From UBA993 sp964485855 (GTDB lineage: Bacteria > Bacillota > Dethiobacteria > DTU022), in NCBI GenBank assembly GCA_964485855.1, contig CAZAKI010000005.1:1-64000 (forward strand): 64,000 bases of DNA, written 5' to 3'. Positions 8,840-17,236 of the stretch are shown here, in pieces (position 1 is the first letter of the stretch; each line of letters opens with the position of its first letter). The position numbers and the translations under genes are program-made. Below the pieces are notes generated by a model. The model saw nothing but the letters and a program-made list of their open reading frames with translations, did no database searches and had not been told where the DNA came from.

Positions 8840-9535
8840 GTGGCGATCTATGCAATTGGTGATCTACATCTTTCCCAGAACCAGTCAAAACCGATGGATA
8901 TTTTTGGTCCCCAATGGGTTGATCATCCAGAACGTCTTGAAAAAAACTGGCTTTCGCTAGTCAAGGAAAGCGATTTGGTGATTGTTGCCGGGGATATTTC
9001 CTGGGCGATGCATCTTCCCGAGGCCCTTGATGATTTGAACTGGTTGGATAAGATGCCGGGCAGTAAAATACTGATCAGGGGAAATCACGACTACTGGTGG
9101 TCTTCCGTCGGAAAAGTAAGGGCTGTCCTGCCTTCATCAATCAGTGTCTTGCAAAATGACAGTTTAAACTGGAGCGATTGGTCTATATGCGGTACCCGGG
9201 GTTGGATTTGCCCGGGTGACGAAGGTTTTGATAACGAGTATGATCAAAGAATATATCTCCGTGAAATCAAGAGGCTGGAAATGTCCTTAAAAAATGCTGC
9301 AGAAAATGGATCGGGAAAGATCATCGTTGCCTTGCATTTTCCGCCTTTTAACCGGAAAAACCAGCCAAACGCTTTTACTGAAATGCTTGAATCCTATGGA
9401 GTGAAGAAATGCGTTTTCGGTCATATCCATGATAGCGGCCGTGATGATATTTTCCAGGGTCTCCGCAACAATGTTGAGTATTATTTTGTTGCCGCCGACG
9501 GTATTGATTTCTGTCCGAAACTGCTGGTTCAATAA
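8840..9535 (+). CDS. Calcineurin-like metallophosphoesterase
   Basis: The 231-residue protein shows the full set of two-metal phosphoesterase motifs: GDLHLS at residues 7-12, GDISWAMH near 53, GNHDYWW near 82, LHFPP near 160 and FGHIHDSG near 195. No signal peptide or membrane segment is visible, so it is probably cytoplasmic. The substrate cannot be deduced. The GTG start at 8840 follows a moderate site (TGATGGAG). It is transcribed away from the TetR gene and sits alone before the beta-glucosidase gene. Confidence 0.85.
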   Translation: MAIYAIGDLHLSQNQSKPMDIFGPQWVDHPERLEKNWLSLVKESDLVIVAGDISWAMHLPEALDDLNWLDKMPGSKILIRGNHDYWWSSVGKVRAVLPSSISVLQNDSLNWSDWSICGTRGWICPGDEGFDNEYDQRIYLREIKRLEMSLKNAAENGSGKIIVALHFPPFNRKNQPNAFTEMLESYGVKKCVFGHIHDSGRDDIFQGLRNNVEYYFVAADGIDFCPKLLVQ

Positions 9536-9561
9536 TTGCCGTGGCTAAAAGAAAAACTAGG

Positions 9562-9590
9562 TTGACAGAGATCGAAGGCAGGATTAGCTA
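9562..9590 (+). promoter_or_regulatory. Possible promoter for the beta-glucosidase gene
   Basis: There is a consensus -35 TTGACA at 9562-9567. The hexamer 17 bases downstream (TAGCTA) is a poor -10, so support is partial. A short inverted repeat, TGCAG/CTGCA, lies at 9616-9632 before the gene. Confidence 0.3.
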
Positions 9591-9669
9591 CTGTAAGGGT
9601 TAATACTATCATCTATGCAGACAAAAACTGCAGTAAAAAAACGCGATTATTAGCAGGAGGGTGGTTTAT

Positions 9670-11022
9670 ATGGCTGGTTATTTATTTCCCAGTGATTTTC
9701 AGTGGGGTGCGGCGACTGCATCTTATCAAATTGAAGGTTCGATTGAGGCTGATGGAAAAGGAGAGTCAATCTGGGATCGTTTTACTCATACCCCGGGGCA
9801 GATCTGGAATAATGAAACGGGTGATCTAGCCTGTGATCATTATCGACGTTACAGGGAAGATGTGAAAATGATGGCTGATCTGGGGCTGAATACTTACCGT
9901 TTTTCGATTTCCTGGCCCCGTATTTTTCCTAACGGTAAAGGGATCCTTAATGAAAAAGGGCTCGATTTTTACCGTCGCCTGATTGACGAATTGCATAAAC
10001 ACAAGATTAAACCGGCAGTAACTCTTTATCATTGGGACTTGCCTCAGCCCCTCCAGGATCAGGGTGGGTGGAACAACCGTGATACGGCATACTATTTTGC
10101 CGATTATGCCGCTGCAGTTTTTGAAAGCCTGGATCTACCGGTTGAACTTTGGATCACCCTGAATGAGCCGTGGGTGGTGGCTTACCTGGGTCATGCTTTT
10201 GGAATCCATGCTCCGGGAATTTCTGACTTTTCGACGGCTCTTCAGGTCGGGCATCATCTGTTGCTGGCTCACGGACTGGCGGTCAGGGTTTTCCGGGAAG
10301 CAGATCGCGGAGAAGAACCGATCGGGATTACTCTTAACTTGGCTCCGGTTCAACCCAACACCGATTCACCGGAAGATATTGAAGCAGCAAAACGCTCTGA
10401 TGGTTTTATGAACCGTTGGTTTCTCGATCCGCTGTTCAGAGGCTACTATCCTCCCGAGATGGTAGAGATTTTTTCCCGCCGCTTGAAATTGCCTGACCAG
10501 GAAGAGGGCGATGCTGCCATCATCTCTCAACCAGTTGATTTTCTAGGCATTAATAACTATACCCGGGTACTGGTTGAATCAAGCGGTTCTCAAGATGATT
10601 TTATGGGTAATCCGGTCAATCCTCCTGATCAGGAATACACGGAGATGGGGTGGGAAGTATATCCTGAAGGGCTATACCAATTATTGACCAGGGTTCATCA
10701 TGATTACGGACCTCTGCCGCTTTATGTGACTGAAAATGGTGCGGCATTTCCGGATCAGCTGACAACAGCTGGAGAAGTGGAGGATCCTCGACGCATAAAT
10801 TACCTGCAGTCATACTTACAAGCAGCCTGGAGAGCAATCGAAGCAGGAGTTCCGCTGAAAGGTTATTATGTTTGGACTCTAATGGATAATTTTGAATGGG
10901 CTTTTGGTTACAGCAAGCGGTTTGGCTTAATTTATATCGATTATCAGACTCAGAAGCGCTATCTGAAAAAAAGTGCGCATTGGTATAAAGAGGTAATAGC
11001 CCGTAATGGTCTCCTAAAATAG
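9670..11022 (+). CDS. bglA: GH1 beta-glucosidase
   Basis: A retaining family 1 glycoside hydrolase of 450 residues, the usual length, that releases glucose from beta-linked disaccharides such as cellobiose. The acid/base glutamate is E166 in TLNEPW and the nucleophile is E355 in YVTENG. The N-terminal FPSDFQWGAATASYQ and the C-terminal WTLMDNFEWAFGYSKRFGL regions are diagnostic. There is no 6-phospho-sugar signature that I can confirm and no PTS gene nearby, so an unphosphorylated substrate is more likely. ATG at 9670 is chosen because GCAGGAGGG at 9652-9660 gives proper spacing; a GTG at 9661 would touch the site. No signal peptide, so cytoplasmic. Confidence 0.93.
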   Translation: MAGYLFPSDFQWGAATASYQIEGSIEADGKGESIWDRFTHTPGQIWNNETGDLACDHYRRYREDVKMMADLGLNTYRFSISWPRIFPNGKGILNEKGLDFYRRLIDELHKHKIKPAVTLYHWDLPQPLQDQGGWNNRDTAYYFADYAAAVFESLDLPVELWITLNEPWVVAYLGHAFGIHAPGISDFSTALQVGHHLLLAHGLAVRVFREADRGEEPIGITLNLAPVQPNTDSPEDIEAAKRSDGFMNRWFLDPLFRGYYPPEMVEIFSRRLKLPDQEEGDAAIISQPVDFLGINNYTRVLVESSGSQDDFMGNPVNPPDQEYTEMGWEVYPEGLYQLLTRVHHDYGPLPLYVTENGAAFPDQLTTAGEVEDPRRINYLQSYLQAAWRAIEAGVPLKGYYVWTLMDNFEWAFGYSKRFGLIYIDYQTQKRYLKKSAHWYKEVIARNGLLK

Positions 11023-11043
11023 CTAAAGGCAGGAAAAAATAAC

Positions 11044-11829
11044 TTGACATTCGATCGTACATTAGTAACAAAGGTTATCCGAATCGAAGGTAATCAGCAA
11101 TCAGAATTAGATGATCAGGTAGTGGTTGAAGCTCCGGTTACAATTTACCTTAATGGATCAGAGCTGGTAACCTTGCTATGCACGCCGGAGAAAACCGATT
11201 GCCTGGCTCTCGGTTTTTTACGGAGTGAAGGTTTCATTTCCAGCTGGTCAGAAGTCAAGACTATTAGGGTTAGAAAAGAAGAAGGCTTGGTTGAAGTAGA
11301 AGTTGAAGAGGGCAAGTTTCTTCCTGAAAAGTTTTTCGGCCGGCGGACGATTACTTCCGGCTGTGGAAAGGGTACCATCTTCTACAATGTTCTTGACTCA
11401 CTGCGCAGTTCTCCACTGACCGGCGATCTGAAGTTCAGTGCCGCTAAAATATGGGAATTGAACGGCGATTTGCAAAAGAATGCTCTTCTGTTTAAAGCAA
11501 CGGGTGGAGTCCATAGCGCAGCTTTGACCGACAGTGAAAAGATCATTTTTTGGCATGAGGATATCGGACGTCATAATGCGGTTGACAAAATAATCGGGGA
11601 GTGCCTGATAAATGATCTTCCAACTGATGATAAGGCCCTTTTCTCCAGCGGGCGTTTGAGTTCTGAAATCTTGCTTAAAGCAGCCAAGCTAAAAATTCAG
11701 CTAATTGTTTCAAGGGCGGCGCCCACTTCACTCTGCATTGAACTGGCCGAAGCACTTAACATGACCTTGATCGGCTTCGTTCGCGGCCGGCGCATGAATA
11801 TCTACAGTCATCCCTGGAGGGTTCTCTGA
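11044..11829 (+). CDS. fdhD: Formate dehydrogenase accessory sulfurtransferase FdhD
   Basis: FdhD transfers sulfur from a cysteine desulfurase to the molybdenum/tungsten bis-MGD cofactor and is required for formate dehydrogenase activity. The 261-residue protein has C107 in TSGCGKG, the region of the persulfide cysteine; the second cysteine of the E. coli CxxC pair is absent. HEDIGRHNAVDK near 175-186 and FSSGRLSSE near 200 are strongly conserved family motifs. The TTG start at 11044 has only a weak purine stretch upstream. No formate dehydrogenase structural gene is in the window; FdhD implies one elsewhere, which would suit an anaerobe. Confidence 0.93.
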   Translation: MTFDRTLVTKVIRIEGNQQSELDDQVVVEAPVTIYLNGSELVTLLCTPEKTDCLALGFLRSEGFISSWSEVKTIRVRKEEGLVEVEVEEGKFLPEKFFGRRTITSGCGKGTIFYNVLDSLRSSPLTGDLKFSAAKIWELNGDLQKNALLFKATGGVHSAALTDSEKIIFWHEDIGRHNAVDKIIGECLINDLPTDDKALFSSGRLSSEILLKAAKLKIQLIVSRAAPTSLCIELAEALNMTLIGFVRGRRMNIYSHPWRVL

Positions 11830-11896
11830 TTACCAAATATCTAGCCGGCGAATCGCTTGCGGTTCTAAGTGAAGAGCTGGTTGCGGATCGAGGTTA

Positions 11897-12751
11897 TTAT
11901 TGCTCTTCCAGGTCATGCCGATCAAACCCTAAGTGAAGTTTTTTAGCATTGATGTTGACCTGGTCAAGGTAAAAACCGGTTTGATGTTCTATCTCATTTT
12001 TTACTGTTTTTTGAATATCACGAAGCAGGCGATCTATTTTCTGATCGGGCACCTTTTTCAGATCGATACTGATATCGATCTGCAGGTAAACCTTGCTACC
12101 GCCGTTTTCAATATCAACATAAAGCACCTTATAAACACCCTTAAACTGCTGAACAATATATTCAATAAGTTCAAGAATCACATGTTCGGCAATGAAAAAA
12201 CTGCCCAGGGGGCTGTATATTGGACGCACGACCGATCGTTCAAAGGGCGAGCCGGAATGTTGGGGGGGGCGGCTGAAGAAGGAACGCAGCGGATCAATAA
12301 TATAACCGGGAAAATCTTTCTTAATGGCAAAGGTAGGCAAGGGGATAACGTGGCGGTTTTCACGAATGCGGATGTCTAGAGCAGCTTTGATCGATTCCGG
12401 ATCGGAAACTTCTTCAATGGTGAAATAGTAACGTGGATTATCCAGGTCAAGGTTCTGGGCAATTAAATCGGCCATTTTTCTTGATGTTGAGAGGATGAGC
12501 AGCCGTCCCGGTTTTATCTCGGCCAATTTATCTTTCAGCTGCTGAGCATGTTCCGGATCCTTGAACAAAGCTCGCTTTATGGCACCGTACCGGGTATTTT
12601 CCCGCTTTGCAGAGCGCCCGGCCAGAATAACATTGCCCTTGATCAGTAAACCATCATCAATAATATAGTCAATGTCGTGTTTTTTTGCCATCACCGGAGC
12701 CTGATGGCTTTTACCGGTTCCGCTGTGTCCAATAAGGGCGTATATATCCAA
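11897..12751 (-). CDS. P-loop ATPase-like protein with C-terminal Asp23/Gls24-like domain
   Basis: The 284-residue protein begins with a Walker A motif, GHSGTGKS, at residues 8-15, and the first half is a small nucleotide-binding domain (LLILSTSRKMADLIA near 105-119 and basic segments IKKDF). Residues of about 180-275 resemble an Asp23/Gls24 (alkaline shock) domain: a conserved SPLGSFFIAEHV segment followed by alternating strands and a helix with IDISIDLKK. I do not know a characterised function for this architecture. The TTG start at 12751 follows CGGAGTGATC. It is transcribed divergently from aroA and converges on fdhD. It is probably a conserved Clostridia protein of unknown role. Confidence 0.65.
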   Translation of the reverse strand: MDIYALIGHSGTGKSHQAPVMAKKHDIDYIIDDGLLIKGNVILAGRSAKRENTRYGAIKRALFKDPEHAQQLKDKLAEIKPGRLLILSTSRKMADLIAQNLDLDNPRYYFTIEEVSDPESIKAALDIRIRENRHVIPLPTFAIKKDFPGYIIDPLRSFFSRPPQHSGSPFERSVVRPIYSPLGSFFIAEHVILELIEYIVQQFKGVYKVLYVDIENGGSKVYLQIDISIDLKKVPDQKIDRLLRDIQKTVKNEIEHQTGFYLDQVNINAKKLHLGFDRHDLEEQ

Positions 12752-12783
12752 TTGATCACTCCGTATGATAAAATAACTGGCAC

Positions 12784-12813
12784 TTGCGCCAGGAGGTTAA
12801 GCTGCTCTATTAT
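12784..12813 (+). promoter_or_regulatory. Possible aroA promoter
   Basis: TTGCGC at 12784-12789, an 18-base spacer and TATTAT at 12808-12813, located 32 bases before the chosen aroA start and between two divergent genes. A small inverted repeat (CTGGC/GCCAG) overlaps the -35. Confidence 0.35.
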
Positions 12814-12844
12814 TATAGCACAAGCTGACAGACAGGAGATGCCG

Positions 12845-14122
12845 ATGATAATCATTGTCTCGAAACCGAAAAAGCTCAGCGGAGAGCTGCTGCTGCCGGG
12901 TGATAAATCGATAACCCACCGGGCTTTAATGATCGGGGCCTTGGCCCAGGGAACAACGGAAATAAAAGGTTATCTGGATGCTGGGGATTGCCGCTCAACA
13001 ATTAACTGTTTAAAGTCACTGGGAGTTTCCATTACCACTGGTAGCAATGGATTATTAGTAGGAGGAAGTGCTCTAAAATTGAGAGAGCCGCAAGAACCTT
13101 TATATGCCGGAAATTCAGGCACAACGGCTCGGTTGCTGCTCGGAATTCTGGCTGGTCAACCTTATAAGGTTAAAATAATCGGCGATCAATCACTCAGTCG
13201 GCGTCCGATGAAGAGAATAATTGAGCCCCTAAGTTTGATGGGTGCATCATTTGAAGATGAACGTGATACTTTACCATTAACGATCAGCGGCGGGCCGGTC
13301 AAACCGATTACTTACAACAGCCCTTATTCCAGTGCCCAGGTAAAATCGGCGATCTTATTTGCCGCTCTTTATGCAGATGGAGCGACTACAGTCATTGAGC
13401 CAGCTGTCAGCCGCAATCACAGTGAATTGATGCTGGCCTATTTTGGGGCGAAACTGTCCAGTGTTGAGGAAAAGGTAATCATTGAAGGACAGCCGCAGCT
13501 TAAAGCAAAATCACTCCGGGTTCCAGGCGATATTTCAGCAGCCGCTTACCTGATGGTTGCAGCTGCAATTGTACCGCAAGCGAAGGTCCTCCTAAGAAAT
13601 GTCGGTATTAACGAAACCCGGAGTGGGGTCATTGATCTGTTGCGCCAAATGGGAGCTGATATTGAGATCAGCAATCAGGTTAATTGGGGCCTGGAGCCAG
13701 TTGCCGATCTTCTAATCCGTGGTGGACAAAAGCTGCATGGGATAAAAATTGGCGGTAAGATAATTCCGCGAGTGATCGATGAGCTCCCGGTTCTAGCGGT
13801 AGCCGCTGCAGTTGCTGATGGCAAGACAGTGATTAGTGATGCCGCCGAGTTACGGGTTAAAGAATCCGATCGGATTGCCGTTCTGGCTACTGAGCTGCAA
13901 AAAATGGGAGTGATCATCAACCAAACCGACGATGGAATGATTATCGATGGTGGAGCACCGCTTACCGGGACAAGAGTGGTAAGCGGCGGGGACCATCGCA
14001 TCGCCATGTCCTTGGCTGTCGCCGGCCTGACAGCAAAAGGTGATACAATCATTCACGGGGCCGAAGCAATTGCCATTTCATTCCCAGGCTTCATGACTAC
14101 TCTCCGTTCTTTAATTATTTAA
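12845..14122 (+). CDS. aroA: 3-phosphoshikimate 1-carboxyvinyltransferase (EPSP synthase)
   Basis: It joins shikimate 3-phosphate and phosphoenolpyruvate in the sixth step of the shikimate pathway. The 425-residue length is normal. Substrate-binding signatures are seen: LPGDKSITHRALM near residue 18-30, GNSGTTARL near 92-100, and RVKESDR near 338-344. The open frame runs 168 bases further upstream, but the family start (few residues before PGDKS) and ACAGGAG at 12832-12838 favour ATG 12845. An alternative ATG at 12839 abuts the ribosome site. aroC and aroB lie 4.5-6 kb downstream, with histidine genes in between. Confidence 0.95.
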   Translation: MIIIVSKPKKLSGELLLPGDKSITHRALMIGALAQGTTEIKGYLDAGDCRSTINCLKSLGVSITTGSNGLLVGGSALKLREPQEPLYAGNSGTTARLLLGILAGQPYKVKIIGDQSLSRRPMKRIIEPLSLMGASFEDERDTLPLTISGGPVKPITYNSPYSSAQVKSAILFAALYADGATTVIEPAVSRNHSELMLAYFGAKLSSVEEKVIIEGQPQLKAKSLRVPGDISAAAYLMVAAAIVPQAKVLLRNVGINETRSGVIDLLRQMGADIEISNQVNWGLEPVADLLIRGGQKLHGIKIGGKIIPRVIDELPVLAVAAAVADGKTVISDAAELRVKESDRIAVLATELQKMGVIINQTDDGMIIDGGAPLTGTRVVSGGDHRIAMSLAVAGLTAKGDTIIHGAEAIAISFPGFMTTLRSLII

Positions 14123-14153
14123 TGATTGATCGATCGCAGCAGCGGAGCCCTGA

Positions 14154-14182
14154 TTGACGCTTAGACTGCTGTATGTTAGTAT
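14154..14182 (+). promoter_or_regulatory. Likely promoter of the his gene cluster
   Basis: TTGACG at 14154-14159, a 17-base spacer and TAGTAT at 14177-14182, 58 bases upstream of hisD. No T-box or attenuator structure was recognised between it and hisD. Confidence 0.45.
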
Positions 14183-14239
14183 ATGGTTGTTATTTCCAGC
14201 GGTCCCCATATTTAATTATCCTGAGCAGTCAGGAGACTG

Positions 14240-15538
14240 ATGATGCCAATACCCATCTATTCATACGAACAATACCGGCAGACAAGTAGAGGAACCAACC
14301 CGGTATACAATGAAGAAATTCGCGCGCAGGTTCTGGAGATTATCAACAAAGTGCGCAAAAACGGTGATCGTGCACTGTTCGAATATACAGAGCAGTTTGA
14401 TGGCGCAGTTCTTGATCAGCTTCAAATCAGTGTTGCCGAGCTTCAGACAGCCCATCAGCAGGTCGAAAACGGTTTATTGACAGTGATGCACCAAGCCGCA
14501 GATCAGATCGAAAAGTTTCACCGGCGTCAGTTGAGAGATGAATGGTGGGAAGAAAATTCAGGCCTGCTTGTCGGCCAGCGCTACTTACCGCTTCAAGCAG
14601 TGGGAGCATATGTTCCGGGGGGGACTGCAGCCTATCCTTCATCGGTATTGATGACAGTTATTCCAGCAAAAGTAGCCGGGGTAGAAGAGATTATTGTCTG
14701 TACTCCTCCTGATATAAACGGCCAGGTAAATCCCTTAACCCTTGCTGCTGCTTATGAAGCCGGAGCCACGGCTGTTTACCGGATTGGCGGAGCACAGGCT
14801 ATCGCGGCAATGGCTTATGGCACTGAAACAGTTCCTCAGGTTCAGAAGATTGTCGGCCCCGGTAATATGTATGTTACCCTGGCCAAAAAGGAAGTGTATG
14901 GCCAGGTTGGGATTGATATGCTGGCCGGTCCGAGTGAGATAGTTATTGTTGCCGATGATCAGGCTAAACCATCATTTATAGCGGCAGATCTGCTTTCACA
15001 AGCCGAACATGATCCCTTATCCAAACCGATCCTGATTTCTACTTCCGAAGCACTGGCCAATCTGGTTCTGCAGGAGATTGAAAAGCAGCTGCTGAATTTA
15101 CCGCGTCGGGAAATTGCCAGGACCTCACTCGCTAATCAGGGAGCGATTATTCTGGTCGAGACTCTTGAAGATGTTTGGCCGCTAGTCAATGACCTGGCCC
15201 CCGAACACCTGGAGCTGCAGATCAGCGAAGCCTGGCGTTATTTAGATCAAGTTACCAGTGCCGGAGCAGTCTTTATCGGTTCCCATACTCCCGAAGCGCT
15301 GGGTGATTATTGGGCCGGCACCAACCATGTTTTACCTACCGGACAGGCTGCCCGTTATGCTTCTGCATTGGGAACTGATGATTTTATCAGAAGATCGCAG
15401 GTTATCTTTTGCCGGGAAGAAACGCTGCAACTTTCAGCTACAAAAATAGCAGCCCTGGCCAGGGCGGAAGGCCTCGAAGCCCATGCCCGTTCAGTATTGA
15501 TAAGGGGGAAAAGCGATGAGTCGGAGCTCCAGGATTAA
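14240..15538 (+). CDS. hisD: Histidinol dehydrogenase
   Basis: A zinc enzyme that oxidises L-histidinol to L-histidine in two NAD-dependent steps. The 432-residue length is normal. Signatures: GAYVPGGTAAYPSS near residue 118-131, GPGNMYVTLAKK near 208-219, GPSEIVIVAD near 232, SQAEHDP near 255-261 and the EHLEL and GTNHVLPT regions carrying metal and catalytic residues. Two adjacent ATGs (14240 and 14243) both fit AGGAG at 14231-14235. The gene's 3' end overlaps hisB by 23 bases, so hisDBAI and the PHP gene form one operon. Confidence 0.95.
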   Translation: MMPIPIYSYEQYRQTSRGTNPVYNEEIRAQVLEIINKVRKNGDRALFEYTEQFDGAVLDQLQISVAELQTAHQQVENGLLTVMHQAADQIEKFHRRQLRDEWWEENSGLLVGQRYLPLQAVGAYVPGGTAAYPSSVLMTVIPAKVAGVEEIIVCTPPDINGQVNPLTLAAAYEAGATAVYRIGGAQAIAAMAYGTETVPQVQKIVGPGNMYVTLAKKEVYGQVGIDMLAGPSEIVIVADDQAKPSFIAADLLSQAEHDPLSKPILISTSEALANLVLQEIEKQLLNLPRREIARTSLANQGAIILVETLEDVWPLVNDLAPEHLELQISEAWRYLDQVTSAGAVFIGSHTPEALGDYWAGTNHVLPTGQAARYASALGTDDFIRRSQVIFCREETLQLSATKIAALARAEGLEAHARSVLIRGKSDESELQD

Positions 15539-16106
15539 ACGGGATACCACTGAAACAAAAATTAGTCTTGATTTCGAATTAGATGGAACCGGCAGGAGTA
15601 AACTAATAACCGGGTTACCCTTCTTTGAACACATGCTGGCCCTCTTTAGCCGTCACGGTCAATTTGACTTGGAAATCAAAGCCGAAGGGGATATTGAGGT
15701 TGATGCCCACCACCTGGTTGAGGATATCGGGATTTGTTTAGGCCGGGCGTTGAAAGATGCCTTAGGTTCCAAAGAGGGTATTAAGCGTTATGGTTTTACT
15801 GCCGTGCCGATGGATGAAACTTTGGTTACCGCCGCGGTTGATCTTTCCGGACGTCCTTGGCTTCATTATCAATTTACCATCCCTTCCGGAGAAGTGGGAG
15901 GGATGGACGGAGAACTTTTCCGTGAGTTTTGGCAGGCTTTTGTTAATGAGGGTCGCTTCAACTTGCATCTGGTTATGAACCACGGCAGCAATAAACATCA
16001 CATCATTGAAGCAACTTTTAAAGCGGCAGCCAGGGCACTACAGGAAGCAACAGGAATGATGGATGGTCTGAAGGGAGTTCTCTCTACCAAGGGCGAATTG
16101 GATTGA
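15516..16106 (+). CDS. hisB: Imidazoleglycerol-phosphate dehydratase
   Basis: It dehydrates imidazole-glycerol phosphate to imidazole-acetol phosphate. This is the monofunctional 196-residue form without an N-terminal phosphatase domain. Histidine/glutamate metal motifs are clear: HMLALFSRHG near residue 39, DAHHLVEDIGICLG near 66-79, and SNKHHIIEATFKA near 158-170. ATG at 15516 follows AAGGGGGAAAAGC inside the end of hisD. Confidence 0.95.
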   Translation: MSRSSRIKRDTTETKISLDFELDGTGRSKLITGLPFFEHMLALFSRHGQFDLEIKAEGDIEVDAHHLVEDIGICLGRALKDALGSKEGIKRYGFTAVPMDETLVTAAVDLSGRPWLHYQFTIPSGEVGGMDGELFREFWQAFVNEGRFNLHLVMNHGSNKHHIIEATFKAAARALQEATGMMDGLKGVLSTKGELD

Positions 16107-16116
16107 GGTGAGCAAA

Positions 16117-16836
16117 ATGCTGATTATTCCGGCTATCGACTTACACCGCGGGCGTTGTGTCCGCCTATACCAGGGCGATCCGGAGCGTGAAACGGTATAC
16201 GGAGAAAACCCGGTTGATGTTGCCCGACAATGGGTCCAACTGGGGGCAAAAATGCTTCATCTGGTCGATCTTGATGGCGCCTTTACCGGTTTTTCTAAAC
16301 ATGCAGAGATTATCAGGGCGATTGGCGATTCGGTTCAGGTTCCGCTGCAGCTCGGCGGAGGGATCCGAACCAAGGAAGCGGCAGAGAAGGCTTTTTCGAT
16401 CGGCATTAGCAGGATCATCCTTGGGACAATGGCTGTAGAAGATCCTGAAACGGCTGCAGATCTTGCGACAGAATATGGCGAGTCAGTCTTAATTGGTATC
16501 GATGCCCGAGAGGGCATGGTGGCGGTTAAGGGCTGGCAGGAGTCCTCGATGCTGAGTGTCCTTGAGCTTGCCTCGCGCATTGAGGAATGGGGGATTCAGG
16601 AGGTAGTCTATACCGACATCCAACGGGACGGTACATTAAAAGGGCCAGACTTGAAGGGATTGGAGACAATTATTGAAGGTACTTCGCTACAGGTTGTCGT
16701 GTCGGGTGGAATATCTTCGTTAGCCGATCTGGCAGCCCTTAAACCCTATGGAGACAGAATCAAAGGGATAATTATTGGCAAGGCGTTATACTCTAACCAG
16801 TTAACATTACCCGATGCGATGGCTGTATTTAATTGA
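16117..16836 (+). CDS. hisA: ProFAR isomerase (HisA)
   Basis: 1-(5-phosphoribosyl)-5-[(5-phosphoribosylamino)methylideneamino]imidazole-4-carboxamide isomerase, a (beta/alpha)8 barrel of 239 residues. The catalytic aspartates are in PAIDLHRGRCVRL (D8 region) and TDIQRDGT; phosphate-binding glycines are in QLGGGIRT and VVSGGISS. ATG 16117 is preferred because GAGGTG lies eight bases upstream and the family begins MLIIPAIDL; the open frame also has a GTG at 16108 inside that ribosome site. hisF and hisH, which flank hisA in most operons, are missing here. Confidence 0.95.
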   Translation: MLIIPAIDLHRGRCVRLYQGDPERETVYGENPVDVARQWVQLGAKMLHLVDLDGAFTGFSKHAEIIRAIGDSVQVPLQLGGGIRTKEAAEKAFSIGISRIILGTMAVEDPETAADLATEYGESVLIGIDAREGMVAVKGWQESSMLSVLELASRIEEWGIQEVVYTDIQRDGTLKGPDLKGLETIIEGTSLQVVVSGGISSLADLAALKPYGDRIKGIIIGKALYSNQLTLPDAMAVFN

Positions 16837-16849
16837 AACAGAGAGGATT

Positions 16850-17236
16850 ATGATGAGCAAAAAAGACAGCAAACTAAAAGCAGGACCTTTAAAAATTGAT
16901 GAATTGAAATATGATCAAAATAACTTAATAGCGGCGGTAATCCAGGATGATCGGACCGATGCTGTATTAATGGTTGGCTATATGAACAAAGAGGCGCTCA
17001 GGAGAACTATACTGAAAGGTCAGGTTTGTTTCTGGAGTCGTAGCAGGCAGGAATATTGGGTAAAAGGCGAAACATCCGGCAACCTGTTTTCCTTAAGATC
17101 GATCAAGGCTGATTGTGATGCCGATGCTCTTTTAGTGCGGGTAGATCCTCAGGGGGACGGCGTTGCCTGTCATACCGGCAGTTATTCATGTTTTTTCCAA
17201 GATTTAGCTGAAGCAAAAGGGATGGCCGATGATTGA
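16850..17236 (+). CDS. hisI: Phosphoribosyl-AMP cyclohydrolase
   Basis: It opens the adenine ring of PR-AMP in histidine synthesis. The 128- or 129-residue protein is the HisI domain alone, lacking a fused HisE. Zinc/magnesium motifs: DCDADALLVRVD and CHTGSYSCFF near the C-terminus, plus VGYMNKEAL and FWSRSRQEYWVKGETSG earlier. Adjacent ATGs at 16850 and 16853 follow AGAGAGGA. Its 3' end overlaps the next gene by eight bases. An upstream in-frame start at 16814 lies within hisA and has no ribosome site. Confidence 0.93.
   Translation: MMSKKDSKLKAGPLKIDELKYDQNNLIAAVIQDDRTDAVLMVGYMNKEALRRTILKGQVCFWSRSRQEYWVKGETSGNLFSLRSIKADCDADALLVRVDPQGDGVACHTGSYSCFFQDLAEAKGMADD

Noticed and set aside
11830..11940. 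A small in-frame stretch after fdhD with a possible ribosome site (GGAGG at 11816)
   Set aside because: It would start with CTG, is about 36 codons long, overlaps the opposite gene and resembles nothing I know. It could be a remnant, but support is too thin.
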